From NCBI RefSeq assembly GCF_042683245.1, contig NZ_JBHUJB010000046.1:1-64000 (forward strand): a stretch of 64,000 nucleotides of DNA, given 5' to 3'. A program made the translations under genes and the position numbers. The notes beneath the pieces are model-generated. The model worked only from the letters and a program-made list of their open reading frames with translations. It was not told the DNA's origin and did not search any database. The stretch comes from Rubritalea tangerina (GTDB lineage: Bacteria > Verrucomicrobiota > Verrucomicrobiia > Verrucomicrobiales > Akkermansiaceae). Shown here piece by piece: positions 15,773 to 25,382 of the stretch (positions are counted from its first letter, which is position 1; every line of letters begins with the position of its first letter).

Positions 15773-17683
15773 ATGTCTGACTTGCTCGAGCCCACTCTGC
15801 TCTCACACTTCGGGCATGCCTCCTTTCGCCCCCTCCAACGCGAAATCATCGAGAGCACCCTCAGCGGCGCTCCCACTCTCGCCATTCTTCCCACAGGAGG
15901 AGGGAAATCTCTTACCTATCAACTTCCCGCACTCCTCCTAGAGGGCGTCAGCATTGTCATCTCCCCCTTGCTATCGCTCATCGAAGACCAAGTCACTGAA
16001 CTGCAGCGAAAAAATATCGCCGCGGCTCGCTACGATTCCACCCAGTCACTCACCCAACGCGCGGAAACCATCGAGAAACTCAAAAAGAGAGAAATTAAAT
16101 TACTCTACACCTCCCCAGAATCACTGGCCTCCACCACCCTCGTCACTGCCCTCAAACACATCGATATCGCACTCGTCGCCATCGATGAAGCCCACTGTAT
16201 CACCGAGTGGGGCCATACCTTCCGCCCCTCCTACCTCTACCTCCCAAAAATTATTCGCCAGCTCAAACCCCACGCCACGCTCGCCCTCACAGCTACCGCG
16301 ACAAAAAAGACAGCCTTCGAAATCAGGAAATATTTCAAAATCAAAACCGCCCACCAGTTCACAAGCAGCCACACCCGCCCCAACCTTACCTTCCAAGTCA
16401 CCCCACTCACACCCGAGGATAAAACCGCTGCCTTGCTCAGCACACTGGCTTCCCCAGATACCCTCCCTGCCATCGTCTACGCGATGCGACAGGAACAGTG
16501 CGAGCAAATCGCACACACACTCAGCCAAAACGGTTACCAAGCACGCTCCTACCATGCGGGTATGAGCAACCCCGCACGCAGCCAAGTCCAACACGATTTC
16601 CTCCACGATAAGATTCAGATCGTCGTCGCCACCATCGCTTTCGGCATGGGTGTCGATAAACCTAACATCAGATCCGTCGTCCACTACCACCTCCCAAAAT
16701 CACCCGAAGGCTGGATGCAAGAAGCCGGCAGAGCAGGACGTGACCGCAAACCCAGCACCTGCACTTTACTCGCCTGCGGTGACGACACCATCCCTCTAGA
16801 GAATTTCATCCACACCAAACTCCTGCGTAAAAACACCCTCTCCCGCTTCCTCGAGTCACTTTTCTCACAAGGCAAACACATCGAATTCTCCCCCTACCAC
16901 ACACGCCTGCTCCATGACTTTCACGTCTCCACACTAGACATCATTCTAGCTCGACTCGAAGTCACCCACTACCTCCAGTTCAAAGGAACCTCGTGGCGCT
17001 ACATCCGCGCCTGGATCCCCACCGGCCAATCACTCACACTCGATCACTTCCCCAAAAAAACACAAAAAGCAATCAACCACATCCTCACCCTCGGTGAACG
17101 CTACGATACCAACCGCTCACAAGACGACTTCGGCATCTCCCGACCAACCCTCTGGAATGCCCTCGATCAACTCGCTTCCTCCATCGTTTTCAAACCCAGT
17201 GGCTGGCTCTGGCACTACACAATCAAAAAACAACCACCCCATCTCGAAACCCTCGTCGATTCCCTCCACGAAACTTTCCATGCCCAATACCAACACGACC
17301 TCGAAAAACTCCACCACCTTACCAAAATCAGTCTAACAAGAGGGTGTATCCCGAAAGCTCTAGCCCACTGGTTCGGTGAACGAGATGCCCCCAACTGCGG
17401 CAAATGCAGTGCCTGCCTCAATCTCAAAGTCCCGCGCCGGCTCCCAAACTCAGCCCCCTCAGAACCGAGCCCGCAGGAACAAGAAATGATCCATCAACTC
17501 ACCACTAACCCAAGACACCACTTCAAAACAAACCAACAACTTGCACGTTTCCTCTGCGGAATCGCCTCCCCCTACCTGCGCCACTACAAGCTACACTTCC
17601 ACCAGCACTTCGGCTTACTCAAACACCTGCCTTACACAGACGTCTTCGCCTACGCCAAAGCCTCACTCAACGCCCGCGATTAA
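15773..17683 (+). CDS. RecQ-family ATP-dependent DNA helicase
   Basis: A 636-residue superfamily 2 helicase that unwinds DNA 3' to 5' during recombination and repair. Motif 0 lies in HFGHASFRPLQREII, Walker A is LPTGGGKSLTYQLP (residues about 41-54), and motif II is DEAHC. TATATKK is motif III, and GMGVDKPNIRSVVHYHLP with QEAGRAGRD cover motifs V and VI. The zinc subdomain appears as RGC followed by NCGKCSACLN near residue 540. A C-terminal part of about 90 residues follows, but I see no clear HRDC domain, so this is a RecQ-like short form and is given no symbol. It starts without a Shine-Dalgarno sequence. Confidence 0.9.
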   Translation: MSDLLEPTLLSHFGHASFRPLQREIIESTLSGAPTLAILPTGGGKSLTYQLPALLLEGVSIVISPLLSLIEDQVTELQRKNIAAARYDSTQSLTQRAETIEKLKKREIKLLYTSPESLASTTLVTALKHIDIALVAIDEAHCITEWGHTFRPSYLYLPKIIRQLKPHATLALTATATKKTAFEIRKYFKIKTAHQFTSSHTRPNLTFQVTPLTPEDKTAALLSTLASPDTLPAIVYAMRQEQCEQIAHTLSQNGYQARSYHAGMSNPARSQVQHDFLHDKIQIVVATIAFGMGVDKPNIRSVVHYHLPKSPEGWMQEAGRAGRDRKPSTCTLLACGDDTIPLENFIHTKLLRKNTLSRFLESLFSQGKHIEFSPYHTRLLHDFHVSTLDIILARLEVTHYLQFKGTSWRYIRAWIPTGQSLTLDHFPKKTQKAINHILTLGERYDTNRSQDDFGISRPTLWNALDQLASSIVFKPSGWLWHYTIKKQPPHLETLVDSLHETFHAQYQHDLEKLHHLTKISLTRGCIPKALAHWFGERDAPNCGKCSACLNLKVPRRLPNSAPSEPSPQEQEMIHQLTTNPRHHFKTNQQLARFLCGIASPYLRHYKLHFHQHFGLLKHLPYTDVFAYAKASLNARD

Positions 17684-17735
17684 AAACCCCATCACCCGCA
17701 GGCTCTCTCAAATCACGCTCCCTCTCAGCGCGCCT

Positions 17736-19076
17736 TCAATCTTTGTCGCGCCCCAAATGCTTGAACAAAAAGTCCGTCGCCTTTTTCTTAGCATAGTCCT
17801 CTATCAGGCCCTCCACATCGGGCAACTTGGTCAGCATATCGACCTCCGGCTTCGAAAAACTCCCCTGCGTCCGTAAACGCAAAGTCAGCTTCCCATCCAC
17901 TAACCACTCGTTCTGTACATTCGCATTCAACGCCTCGCCCAGTGACTGAGACACCTTCCCCGCCAAATCTCCAACATGCTTCACTACCGACGCACTCGAC
18001 TTCTTGCTCGCCGCAACATCAATTAAAAACGCATGCTGCTCACTCCCAGACTCGATCCAAGAACCCTCGTTGATCGCAACCTCCCAATCATGCACCACAA
18101 TCGAAATGTCCTCACTCACATCCACCCGTCCACGCTTGTAACTCCCCGCTAATTTACGACTCCGACCAAAGGTCGCCTTGTCAGGTAATGTCCCTAAATT
18201 CACCCCAAATTGCTCAAGCTTCTTCGCCGTATCCCAAACCTTCTCCACATATGGCACCCGCGTGTTCAAATAAGAATCCTCAGAAAAGTCTAAATCAATC
18301 ATCACATCTGGATCCAAATCACCATTGCTCGGGTCAAATAACTTCGCCACCGCCGGCCCACTTAAACCAATCACCCCAAACTTTACCGTCTTAGAGGCTG
18401 AATCATAAATCTCAACACGTGAGCCTAACTGAATCTTTGCCTCATTCACCACCTCCAAAGAATTGGGATTCACTTCAATATCATCTATCAAAACCTGACA
18501 CCCCTGCCCCGATACCAAAACACCCGTCTTCTCAATTAACAAATCAAAGCTAGCATCCGTAATCCTTATAGAATCTAACTGAGTCACAAACTCTTCACTG
18601 CGCTTCGCATTGAAACTCGGCGGCTCCGCCACAGCATCTGGCACCGGCTCATGCGGATCCGCAAATAACGCATTCAAGGAGTTCGTTCCATCCTCATACA
18701 AACTCACCTTTGCATGAAACCCGTCCGCTTCAAAAGTATCCACGTAAATCTTCCGCGATAATAACTCCCACAGCGACACATCAAAGCGTATCACATCACA
18801 CGATAAAGCCCCCGTCGCTATCGGTTCCCTCTCAGCATAGGCCACCTTGCGATTCGCATAGTTGTCACGCTCCGCCAAGATCACATCACGCAACGTCACC
18901 TTCGCTGGAAATGAAAATAACGATACCTCAAAACTACCAATCTGCACCCGGCTATTGATAGCATCCTCAGCTTGCTCAACTAACAATTCCTTGGTGAGCA
19001 AGAACTTTGCCGAAAAAGCAAAGACACACGCTATGATTATGAGGCCAATTACCAAACGCTTCACCCACTTCTTCAT
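17736..19076 (-). CDS. AsmA-like membrane-anchored periplasmic protein
   Basis: A 446-residue protein with one N-terminal helix, LVIGLIIIACVFAFSAKFLL (residues about 8-27), and a long extracytoplasmic part rich in amphipathic beta strands. The beginning, including INSRVQIGSFEVSLFSFPAKV and a following VTLRDV, resembles AsmA/DUF748-type proteins. Those are linked to phospholipid transport or outer-membrane assembly. The C-terminus, around residues 350-446, is charged and helical. It converges on recQ and is followed on its own strand by 52 bases with no clear hairpin. Confidence 0.55.
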   Translation of the reverse strand: MKKWVKRLVIGLIIIACVFAFSAKFLLTKELLVEQAEDAINSRVQIGSFEVSLFSFPAKVTLRDVILAERDNYANRKVAYAEREPIATGALSCDVIRFDVSLWELLSRKIYVDTFEADGFHAKVSLYEDGTNSLNALFADPHEPVPDAVAEPPSFNAKRSEEFVTQLDSIRITDASFDLLIEKTGVLVSGQGCQVLIDDIEVNPNSLEVVNEAKIQLGSRVEIYDSASKTVKFGVIGLSGPAVAKLFDPSNGDLDPDVMIDLDFSEDSYLNTRVPYVEKVWDTAKKLEQFGVNLGTLPDKATFGRSRKLAGSYKRGRVDVSEDISIVVHDWEVAINEGSWIESGSEQHAFLIDVAASKKSSASVVKHVGDLAGKVSQSLGEALNANVQNEWLVDGKLTLRLRTQGSFSKPEVDMLTKLPDVEGLIEDYAKKKATDFLFKHLGRDKD

Positions 19077-19097
19077 AGCGCGTAATCTAGCAAAAAT

Positions 19098-19523
19098 TTA
19101 GTCGTCCGTATACTTTTTATGTCCCTCTTTCTTGACCTCTTTCACCTTGCTCATCGCTGCCTCTATCTTCGCTGGATCCTTCTCAAGGTAAGCAAGCTCT
19201 AAGGCACAAAGAGATGCATAAGAAAGTCCCATCACCCGACGTGAATCCGCAATCGCCTTAGCCTTCTCTTCACCATCAGGCATCTCCTCTACCATCACGG
19301 GAATGTACTGCATCGCCGCCAAGAGAGCCTCGTGCGCCTTGCGTACTGCTTCCGCTCCAGCAGCATAATCATCCTTAGGAATCGTGCGTAATGCCTTGAG
19401 CTGCTTACTCACAACCTTCATCTCAGTAGCCATCTTCGTGTCGTCCTCAGCACGCACAGAACCCAAGCATACCATTGCTGTTACAGCCACGACGGAAAAC
19501 GGTCGAATCATTGATGTTATCAT
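19098..19523 (-). CDS. Small secreted helical protein of unknown function
   Basis: A 141-residue precursor with a Sec signal at about residues 1-25 (FSVVAVTAMVCLGSVRAED). The mature part is almost all helix, rich in Lys, Ala and Glu, with KVKEVKKEGHKKYTDD at the end. It resembles cytochrome b562-type four-helix proteins in length and composition. The Met and His ligands of that family are not convincingly placed, so no function is assigned. It precedes the AsmA-like gene by 21 bases on the same strand and is divergent from mutS. Confidence 0.6.
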   Translation of the reverse strand: MITSMIRPFSVVAVTAMVCLGSVRAEDDTKMATEMKVVSKQLKALRTIPKDDYAAGAEAVRKAHEALLAAMQYIPVMVEEMPDGEEKAKAIADSRRVMGLSYASLCALELAYLEKDPAKIEAAMSKVKEVKKEGHKKYTDD

Positions 19524-19633
19524 AGGTCCCTACCATCTGATCTCACGCCGCCTTGTCAAGACCCAGACTCACATAAACTTCCCCGCATTTCAGACTTCAC
19601 ACCCTCCCTAATGCTGGACCAGAATCCCCCCAC

Positions 19634-22141
19634 ATGGCCGCTAAGAAAGAAAAGAAACTCACCCCAATGATGGCGCAATACGTCGCTATGCGCCGCTCGC
19701 TCCCTGAAGATGTCGTGCTTTTCTTCAGACTCGGTGACTTCTACGAAATGTTCTTCGAGGACGCTCAGCGTGCCGCAGCCACTCTTAATGTCGCTCTCAC
19801 TAAACGCCATGATGTCCCCATGTGCGGTGTCCCCCACCACGCAGCACAAGGCTACATCGCCAAACTCGTGAAAGCCGGTATCCGTGTCGCCATCGGCGAA
19901 CAAACCTCCACACCCATCCCAGGTAAACTCGTCGAACGTGAAATCTCTCAAATCATCTCCGCCGGTACCGTCGACGATATCAACCTGCTAGATGACACCA
20001 AACACAACTACCTCGCATCGGTCAGCTTCTCAGGCAAACGCTACGGACTAGCCTGCGCCGACCACACCACTGGCGAATTCACCGTCGCCGAGTTTGCCGA
20101 TAAAGTGCAGTTAGAAGATGAACTCAAACGGCTTTCCCCCTCTGAGATCATCATCCCAGATGACCAACTCAACCAACTCGGCGGCATTGCACATTGCATG
20201 CCCTACGATGGCTACGCATTCATCCCCGAACAAGCCGAACACCAACTCAAAGATCACTTCAAAGTACAATCTTTCGATGGCTTCGGCTGCTCCAACATGA
20301 CCGCTGCCACCTCTGCTGCCGGTGCCATCCTCCACTACCTAATCCACCAACTGAGACGATCCTGCGACCACCTGCTCAAACTCGCCGTGCGCGATAACTC
20401 AGAGCATGTCATGATCGACTCAGCCTCACAAAGTAACCTCGACCTCGTCGAATCCAGATCAGGTAAAAAACACACCCTCCTCCACGCCCTCGACCGCACA
20501 GCCACCCCCATGGGCGCCCGTAAATTGCGCGACTGGATCCTCCACCCACTCCGCGACCTCAATAAACTTACCGCGAGACAAGACCTCATCGCCTCCTTCC
20601 TCGAGCAACCCTACCTGCTCAACCAATGCCGCGATTCACTCAAAAAAATCCGAGATATCGAACGCACCACCGGAAGACTCTCACAAGGAAGTGGCACCCC
20701 ACGTGACCTCCAGTCCCTCGGACTCTCACTCGCCCAAATCCCCACCCTCAAAGACGACCTCACCGCCGTCGCCTCCTCCACCGCCCTCGCCGGCCACCTC
20801 CTCGACCATATCCATAACTTCGATGAACTCGTCGAGTTGTTAGAATCGGCGCTGGTCGATGAACCACCCGCAAAGCTCGCTGACGGCGGCATCATCCGCG
20901 ACGGATACTGCCCCGCCCTCGATGAATACCGTACCGCCTCAAGAGACGGCAAACAATGGATCGCACAACTCCAAGAATCAGAACGGAAACGCAGTGGCAT
21001 CGAAAACCTTAAAATCAAATTCAATAACGTCTTCGGCTACTTCATCGAAGTCACTAAAGCCAAAGCAGACCTCGTCCCTGAGGACTACCAGCGAAAGCAA
21101 ACAATGGCAAATGCCGAGCGCTTCATCACTCCTGAACTCAAAGAGGTCGAAAGCAAAGTCCTCGGAGCTGAAGAACGCTCAAAACAACTCGAGGCCGATG
21201 AGTTCACCAAACTCAGACTCCAAGTCGCAGCACACCTCAATGAACTTCAAGAAACTGCTGACGCCCTCGCCACCCTCGACGTCCTCCTCGGACTCGCTGA
21301 AACGGCTCAGCTCTTCCAACACACCCGCCCGCTAATCGATGACTCGCGCCAACTCACCATCACAGAAGGCCGTCACCCAGTCCTCGAACAAACATTGATC
21401 GATGAAAAATTCGTCCCTAACGACACAAACCTAAACCACGAAGACTCCAGACTCCTCATCCTCACAGGCCCTAACATGGCTGGTAAGTCTACCTATATCC
21501 GCCAAGTCGCCCTCATCACACTCATGGCCCAAATTGGTGCCTACGTCCCCGCTGATGCCGCACACATCGGCCTCGTAGACCGCATCTTCTGCCGCGTAGG
21601 CGCCTCAGATGATATCGCTCGCGGCCAATCCACCTTCATGGTCGAAATGAATGAAACCTCCCTCATCATCAATAACGCCTCAGATAAATCTCTCGTCATT
21701 CTCGATGAAATTGGTCGCGGTACCGCCACCTTCGATGGCCTCTCCATCGCTTGGTCAGTTGCTGAACACCTACACGATGTGTTAGAATCTCGCACCCTCT
21801 TCGCCACGCATTACCACGAACTGACCGACCTCTCTAACACTCGCCCAGCTGTGCAGAACTACAATGTCGCTGTCCGTGAGTGGAATGATGAAATCATCTT
21901 CCTGAGAAAAATCCTCCCGGGCTCAGCCGACAAATCCTACGGTATCCAAGTCGCCAAACTCGCCGGCCTCCCAGACACCATTGTCAACCGCGCCAAGGAT
22001 ATCCTCTCGCACCTCGAGATGAATTCCTCCAAACCAGACGCTAAGAAAAAACCGCGTGCTAAAAATACCAAAGCCACCATGCCTGAGAGCGATACCCCTC
22101 AGATGGACCTCTTTGGCGAATCCTCCCCTTCAGCATCCTGA
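19634..22141 (+). CDS. mutS: DNA mismatch repair protein MutS
   Basis: An 835-residue protein that recognises mismatches and starts methyl-directed repair. The N-terminal reader motif LGDFYEMFFEDA supplies the Phe and Glu that probe the mismatch. The C-terminal ATPase has LTGPNMAGKSTYIRQVA (Walker A, around residue 612), FCRVGASDDIARGQSTFM, LVILDEIGRGTATFDG (Walker B) and ATHYHEL. The length is close to the usual 850. The ATG at 19634 follows a C-rich leader with no Shine-Dalgarno sequence. Codons are C-ending throughout except for a TTG TTA G run at 20837-20843. It is divergent from the small secreted protein and convergent with the isochorismate-synthase-like gene. Confidence 0.96.
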   Translation: MAAKKEKKLTPMMAQYVAMRRSLPEDVVLFFRLGDFYEMFFEDAQRAAATLNVALTKRHDVPMCGVPHHAAQGYIAKLVKAGIRVAIGEQTSTPIPGKLVEREISQIISAGTVDDINLLDDTKHNYLASVSFSGKRYGLACADHTTGEFTVAEFADKVQLEDELKRLSPSEIIIPDDQLNQLGGIAHCMPYDGYAFIPEQAEHQLKDHFKVQSFDGFGCSNMTAATSAAGAILHYLIHQLRRSCDHLLKLAVRDNSEHVMIDSASQSNLDLVESRSGKKHTLLHALDRTATPMGARKLRDWILHPLRDLNKLTARQDLIASFLEQPYLLNQCRDSLKKIRDIERTTGRLSQGSGTPRDLQSLGLSLAQIPTLKDDLTAVASSTALAGHLLDHIHNFDELVELLESALVDEPPAKLADGGIIRDGYCPALDEYRTASRDGKQWIAQLQESERKRSGIENLKIKFNNVFGYFIEVTKAKADLVPEDYQRKQTMANAERFITPELKEVESKVLGAEERSKQLEADEFTKLRLQVAAHLNELQETADALATLDVLLGLAETAQLFQHTRPLIDDSRQLTITEGRHPVLEQTLIDEKFVPNDTNLNHEDSRLLILTGPNMAGKSTYIRQVALITLMAQIGAYVPADAAHIGLVDRIFCRVGASDDIARGQSTFMVEMNETSLIINNASDKSLVILDEIGRGTATFDGLSIAWSVAEHLHDVLESRTLFATHYHELTDLSNTRPAVQNYNVAVREWNDEIIFLRKILPGSADKSYGIQVAKLAGLPDTIVNRAKDILSHLEMNSSKPDAKKKPRAKNTKATMPESDTPQMDLFGESSPSAS

Positions 22142-22407
22142 CCAAATTCCTCCGCGAATAGAAGGTCAGCTTTGTGAAGGCTTCTTCTAATAGACGTGTT
22201 ATACCATTGAGCGATACGGAATGGACGAATGGTCGGAATGAGCTTGCAGAATAGCAAGGCGGAGTGATAGAGCCCCGCACGCGCGGGACAACTGAGTGAC
22301 AACGATGACATACTGTAAGGTAATCCGATTGACTCTAAATTCGCGAAGCGCAAACTCCACAAGTCTGAACCACACCCCATGCGTCTATTCCGAGTCGAGA
22401 GATGCTA
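22142..22407. other. Intergenic spacer with small GC hairpin, no recognisable gene
   Basis: Between mutS and the convergent gene there are 266 bases. A hairpin CCCGC-ACGC-GCGGG lies at 22274-22287 but has no U-run on either side. A minus-strand open frame spans most of it and overlaps the mutS end, but it has no ribosome site and its composition is like non-coding DNA. It could be a dispersed intergenic element, which a genome-wide search would show. Confidence 0.3.
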
Positions 22408-23415
22408 TTAGATCCCGAAACAGGCTTTCACAGCACTGCGCTTAAGCGCTAATTCGCGCCACTCATTCGTCAATCTAGAAGCCTCAATCACACCACAGCC
22501 AGAAGGCACCGCCACCTGCTCCCCCTCCCAATATATCCCACGAATCGCAACCACTGCGTGAAATTCTCCATGGTCGTATACCCCAAAGGGTGCCCCAAAA
22601 CCACGCGGCGCTCCCAGCCGGCTACGCCATTCGTAAAGTAACTCTAACGATTCAGGCGTCCTTGGATGTGGCCCCAGCGCTGGAGTCGGGTGCATCTTGC
22701 GTACCAAATAATCAATCGCGTGATCACCATACATAAACACCTCAATCGGAGTGTGGAAATGGACTAACTTTCCTAGATCCATCATCCTACGCTCCCCACG
22801 CTTCACCATGCCAATGTCGCTCAAACTTGCCACTAAAGTCTGCGCCACATACTCGTGCTCACGAATCTCTTTCTCATCAAACGCAAAGACACTACGGTCC
22901 TCAGCCCTTGCCGTCCCAGCCAATGCCATCGTCTTTAGCCTCCCTTTCCTGAGGTGAAACAACAACTCCGGGGTCTGCCCACAAAAACCACTCGCCCCAT
23001 CCACCCAAGCATATGGATAGAATTGGTCGCCTGAGCCCACTAGCCCATTCAATAAACCTCTAGCAGTCCCGCCCTTAAGCGACCCGCGCTCGGTTGCAAC
23101 AGGCACAGACTTCTCTAACACGCCTTTTTGAATCGACTCATTAATCTCAGAAAACACCTGCGCAAATCCATCAGGCTCCAGCGCCTCCCACTCAATCACC
23201 GGACTTTCCATTCCCTCCATCTCCGCTGGGTCAAACTCCACCACTGCACTCGGAACCTTCCATGGCCGTGGCTCAGTCAGCGAAAAGTTGTTCACGTAAA
23301 ATGCTACCCCCTGGTGCGGACACTCAGCCAATTCCTGAAATGGCCCAATCCCCATCAAAACTTTCCCACTAGGTGCCTGTAATATCGCGAAACTCTCTGC
23401 GTCCATTCCCACCAT
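22408..23415 (-). CDS. Chorismate-binding enzyme, isochorismate synthase-like
   Basis: About 335 residues from the ATG at 23415, which has GGAGGAG 7 bases upstream. An upstream TTG at 23436 is less likely. The chorismate-binding core is complete: ALAGTARAED, EIREHEYVAQTLVASL, LVHFHTPIEV, VRKMHPTPALGPHPRTPE, and the C-terminal SGCGVIEASRLTNEW, which holds the Mg-binding Glu. It is shorter than typical MenF or EntC (about 390-430), having a reduced N-terminal part. Isochorismate leads to menaquinone or a catechol siderophore, and no partner men or ent genes are nearby. It follows holB by 13 bases on the same strand, so is probably co-transcribed with it. Confidence 0.75.
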   Translation of the reverse strand: MVGMDAESFAILQAPSGKVLMGIGPFQELAECPHQGVAFYVNNFSLTEPRPWKVPSAVVEFDPAEMEGMESPVIEWEALEPDGFAQVFSEINESIQKGVLEKSVPVATERGSLKGGTARGLLNGLVGSGDQFYPYAWVDGASGFCGQTPELLFHLRKGRLKTMALAGTARAEDRSVFAFDEKEIREHEYVAQTLVASLSDIGMVKRGERRMMDLGKLVHFHTPIEVFMYGDHAIDYLVRKMHPTPALGPHPRTPESLELLYEWRSRLGAPRGFGAPFGVYDHGEFHAVVAIRGIYWEGEQVAVPSGCGVIEASRLTNEWRELALKRSAVKACFGI

Positions 23416-23428
23416 CCTATCACTCCTC

Positions 23429-24445
23429 CTATCCAAATGATTTCATGAAACCCACCTCTAGGGCTAGTTGCTCGCTCACATTAGTCTCTAGCAAACTAGC
23501 TAGTCCCTCCAAGGCCTCCATTCTCCCCAGTAAGGATTCCAAGCTCTCATGCTCTGCAACTAACTTCGTGATCTTCGCCTGCTGCGGATAATCTAGCGCT
23601 TCGACATCACATTTCTGTCGCACCACATCCCCTAACCAAGTAATCAAAACATCCAGAAGCTGTGAACGCTCCAGCAAATACTCACTCTCAGTCAATGCCT
23701 TGTAGTAATTCTCCCTCTGCTTTAGCCAATCCCCCTCAGTCGTCTGCTTGTACTGTAAAACTTCTTCCTTCTGCGCAGCCTCGTTAGCCTTACTAATCGC
23801 CGCCTTTCTCCTATCTAACACTCTGGAAAAAGCCGCCTTCAAGGTCAGTGAACGCCCGACAGACCCAAAGCCAGCTTTGCCCAGTTTCGCTAAAACCTCT
23901 AACAAATCCTCTTCGCCGTCATACGCTTCGCGCTTCGCATTAGTGATCAATGGCAATTGAACACAACGAGATAATATCGTCGGTAATAAGCGATCAGGGT
24001 TACTCGTAATCAACAATAAGAGACAATTCGCAGGAGGCTCCTCCAAAGTCTTCAAAAAGGCATTTTCCGCCTCCACTCCCATGCGGTCCGCTTCTAACAC
24101 CACACCAACCTTCCACTTGTCGGCTTCAGAGGCTTGATACATCGCTTTCTCTAAGCCACGCATCTGACTCACTGAAATCCTGCGCGATTTCATCTCAGGT
24201 CGCACCACCCTCACCAACTCCCCCTCTAGCTCATCTATCGTTTGTGGCTCTGGTGGGGGAGCGTCTCCAAAAAGATCCAATCCCGCCGTTGGGTCATCCA
24301 CCCCGTTGATCATCTCAATCATACGAGAAGCCAGCCGCTCACCACCTGCGAGCGCCTCGCCCGTGATCAAAAATGCATGCCCAAGCCGCTGCCTCTCATA
24401 GGCCGCTTGCACCAACTCAAATGCCCTGTCTTCCGTGTATGCCAT
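23429..24445 (-). CDS. holB: DNA polymerase III delta-prime subunit-like clamp loader ATPase
   Basis: About 338 residues from the ATG at 24445 (MAYTED), preferred over an upstream GTG at 24472. The AAA+ fold is visible: HAFLITGEALAGGERLA sits at the Walker A position but lacks the GKT core, as in delta-prime subunits that do not hydrolyse ATP. VVLEADRMGVEAENAFLKTLEEPP is the sensor and helix region, and LPTILSRCVQLPL is the SRC motif. It loads the sliding clamp at replication forks. The C-terminal 110 residues are helical and divergent. It lies between ispE and the chorismate-binding enzyme on the minus strand. Confidence 0.75.
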   Translation of the reverse strand: MAYTEDRAFELVQAAYERQRLGHAFLITGEALAGGERLASRMIEMINGVDDPTAGLDLFGDAPPPEPQTIDELEGELVRVVRPEMKSRRISVSQMRGLEKAMYQASEADKWKVGVVLEADRMGVEAENAFLKTLEEPPANCLLLLITSNPDRLLPTILSRCVQLPLITNAKREAYDGEEDLLEVLAKLGKAGFGSVGRSLTLKAAFSRVLDRRKAAISKANEAAQKEEVLQYKQTTEGDWLKQRENYYKALTESEYLLERSQLLDVLITWLGDVVRQKCDVEALDYPQQAKITKLVAEHESLESLLGRMEALEGLASLLETNVSEQLALEVGFMKSFG

Positions 24446-24546
24446 GGTCTGAAAACATGCTGGATGGAACACCTAAAATGACAATAGAAAAAACAATGAC
24501 CCTTAAAGACATTCCCACCCTCACAATCATTCTTCTTCTCCTCGAC

Positions 24547-25380
24547 TCAGCCAATCACAACCTGCGCCGTCCACAAGCTCGGGTCTAATGCTTGCTTCGC
24601 CCTGCCTGCCAATGCCTCAGCTGCGTTCGCATCCTTCAGAATCGCTATCATCGTGGAGCCTGAGCCACTCATCATCGCCGCAGCCACCTCTGGCTGACCT
24701 AACAGCCACATCTTCACTTCAGCCAAAAACCGATGTTTGGCAAAGACAGGCCGTTCCAAATCATTGACCATCCGCCCCCACTCCAGCTCCTGCGCCTCAT
24801 AGCGAATCCCACAAATCGCCTCAGACCCGAGCCAAGCCTTGTACGCCCCCGGAGTATCCACCCCAAAGTCAGGCTTCAACAATAGCGCATCTAATTGATG
24901 CGGCCACTCGACAGCCTCGACTATTTCCCCTCTCCCCGTGCAATCACAGACACTGTCATAGACAAAAAATGGCACATCACTGCCGATCTCAGCAGCCCAC
25001 TCAGCAAGTTGCGCCACCTCCACACCTGTCGCCTCCAGATGGTTCATAGCCCGCAGCACTGCCGCGGCATCACCACTCCCCCCGCCTAGCCCAGCACCGT
25101 GCGGAACATGCTTCTCTAACTCAACTCGATAAGCACACGCCGCACCCGTTTCACGCTGGAAAATCCGCACCGCGCGCGTGACCAAATTAGACTCGTCCAC
25201 CGGCACCCCTACCTTGTCACAAACCAAGCTATAGCTCTCCGCTGGCGTAAGAATCAATCTATCTGCCAAGCTGATAGGCGCCATCCGCGTCTCAATGGCG
25301 TGAAAGCCATCCGCCCGCTTCCCCAATACCTTGAGTGACAGGTTCACCTTCGCTCTCGCATGTTCTATATACGTTTCCAT
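24547..25380 (-). CDS. ispE: 4-diphosphocytidyl-2-C-methyl-D-erythritol kinase
   Basis: A GHMP kinase of about 277 residues that phosphorylates CDP-methylerythritol in the MEP route to isoprenoids. ARAKVNLSLKVLGKRADGFH opens the protein, VPHGAGLGGGSGDAAAVLRA (around residue 94) is the ATP loop, and MMSGSGSTMIAI near the C-terminus is the third GHMP motif. The ATG at 25380 is chosen because AAGGAGA is about 10 bases upstream. An in-frame GTG at 25386 overlaps the upstream gene's stop but sits too close to that site. It precedes holB by 101 bases. Confidence 0.92.
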   Translation of the reverse strand: METYIEHARAKVNLSLKVLGKRADGFHAIETRMAPISLADRLILTPAESYSLVCDKVGVPVDESNLVTRAVRIFQRETGAACAYRVELEKHVPHGAGLGGGSGDAAAVLRAMNHLEATGVEVAQLAEWAAEIGSDVPFFVYDSVCDCTGRGEIVEAVEWPHQLDALLLKPDFGVDTPGAYKAWLGSEAICGIRYEAQELEWGRMVNDLERPVFAKHRFLAEVKMWLLGQPEVAAAMMSGSGSTMIAILKDANAAEALAGRAKQALDPSLWTAQVVIG

Positions 25381-25382
25381 CT

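Noticed and set aside
22099..22380. Small minus-strand gene overlapping the end of mutS
   Set aside because: It overlaps mutS, has no ribosome site, and its sequence is not like a known family. It could be a dispersed element, noted under features only as a spacer.
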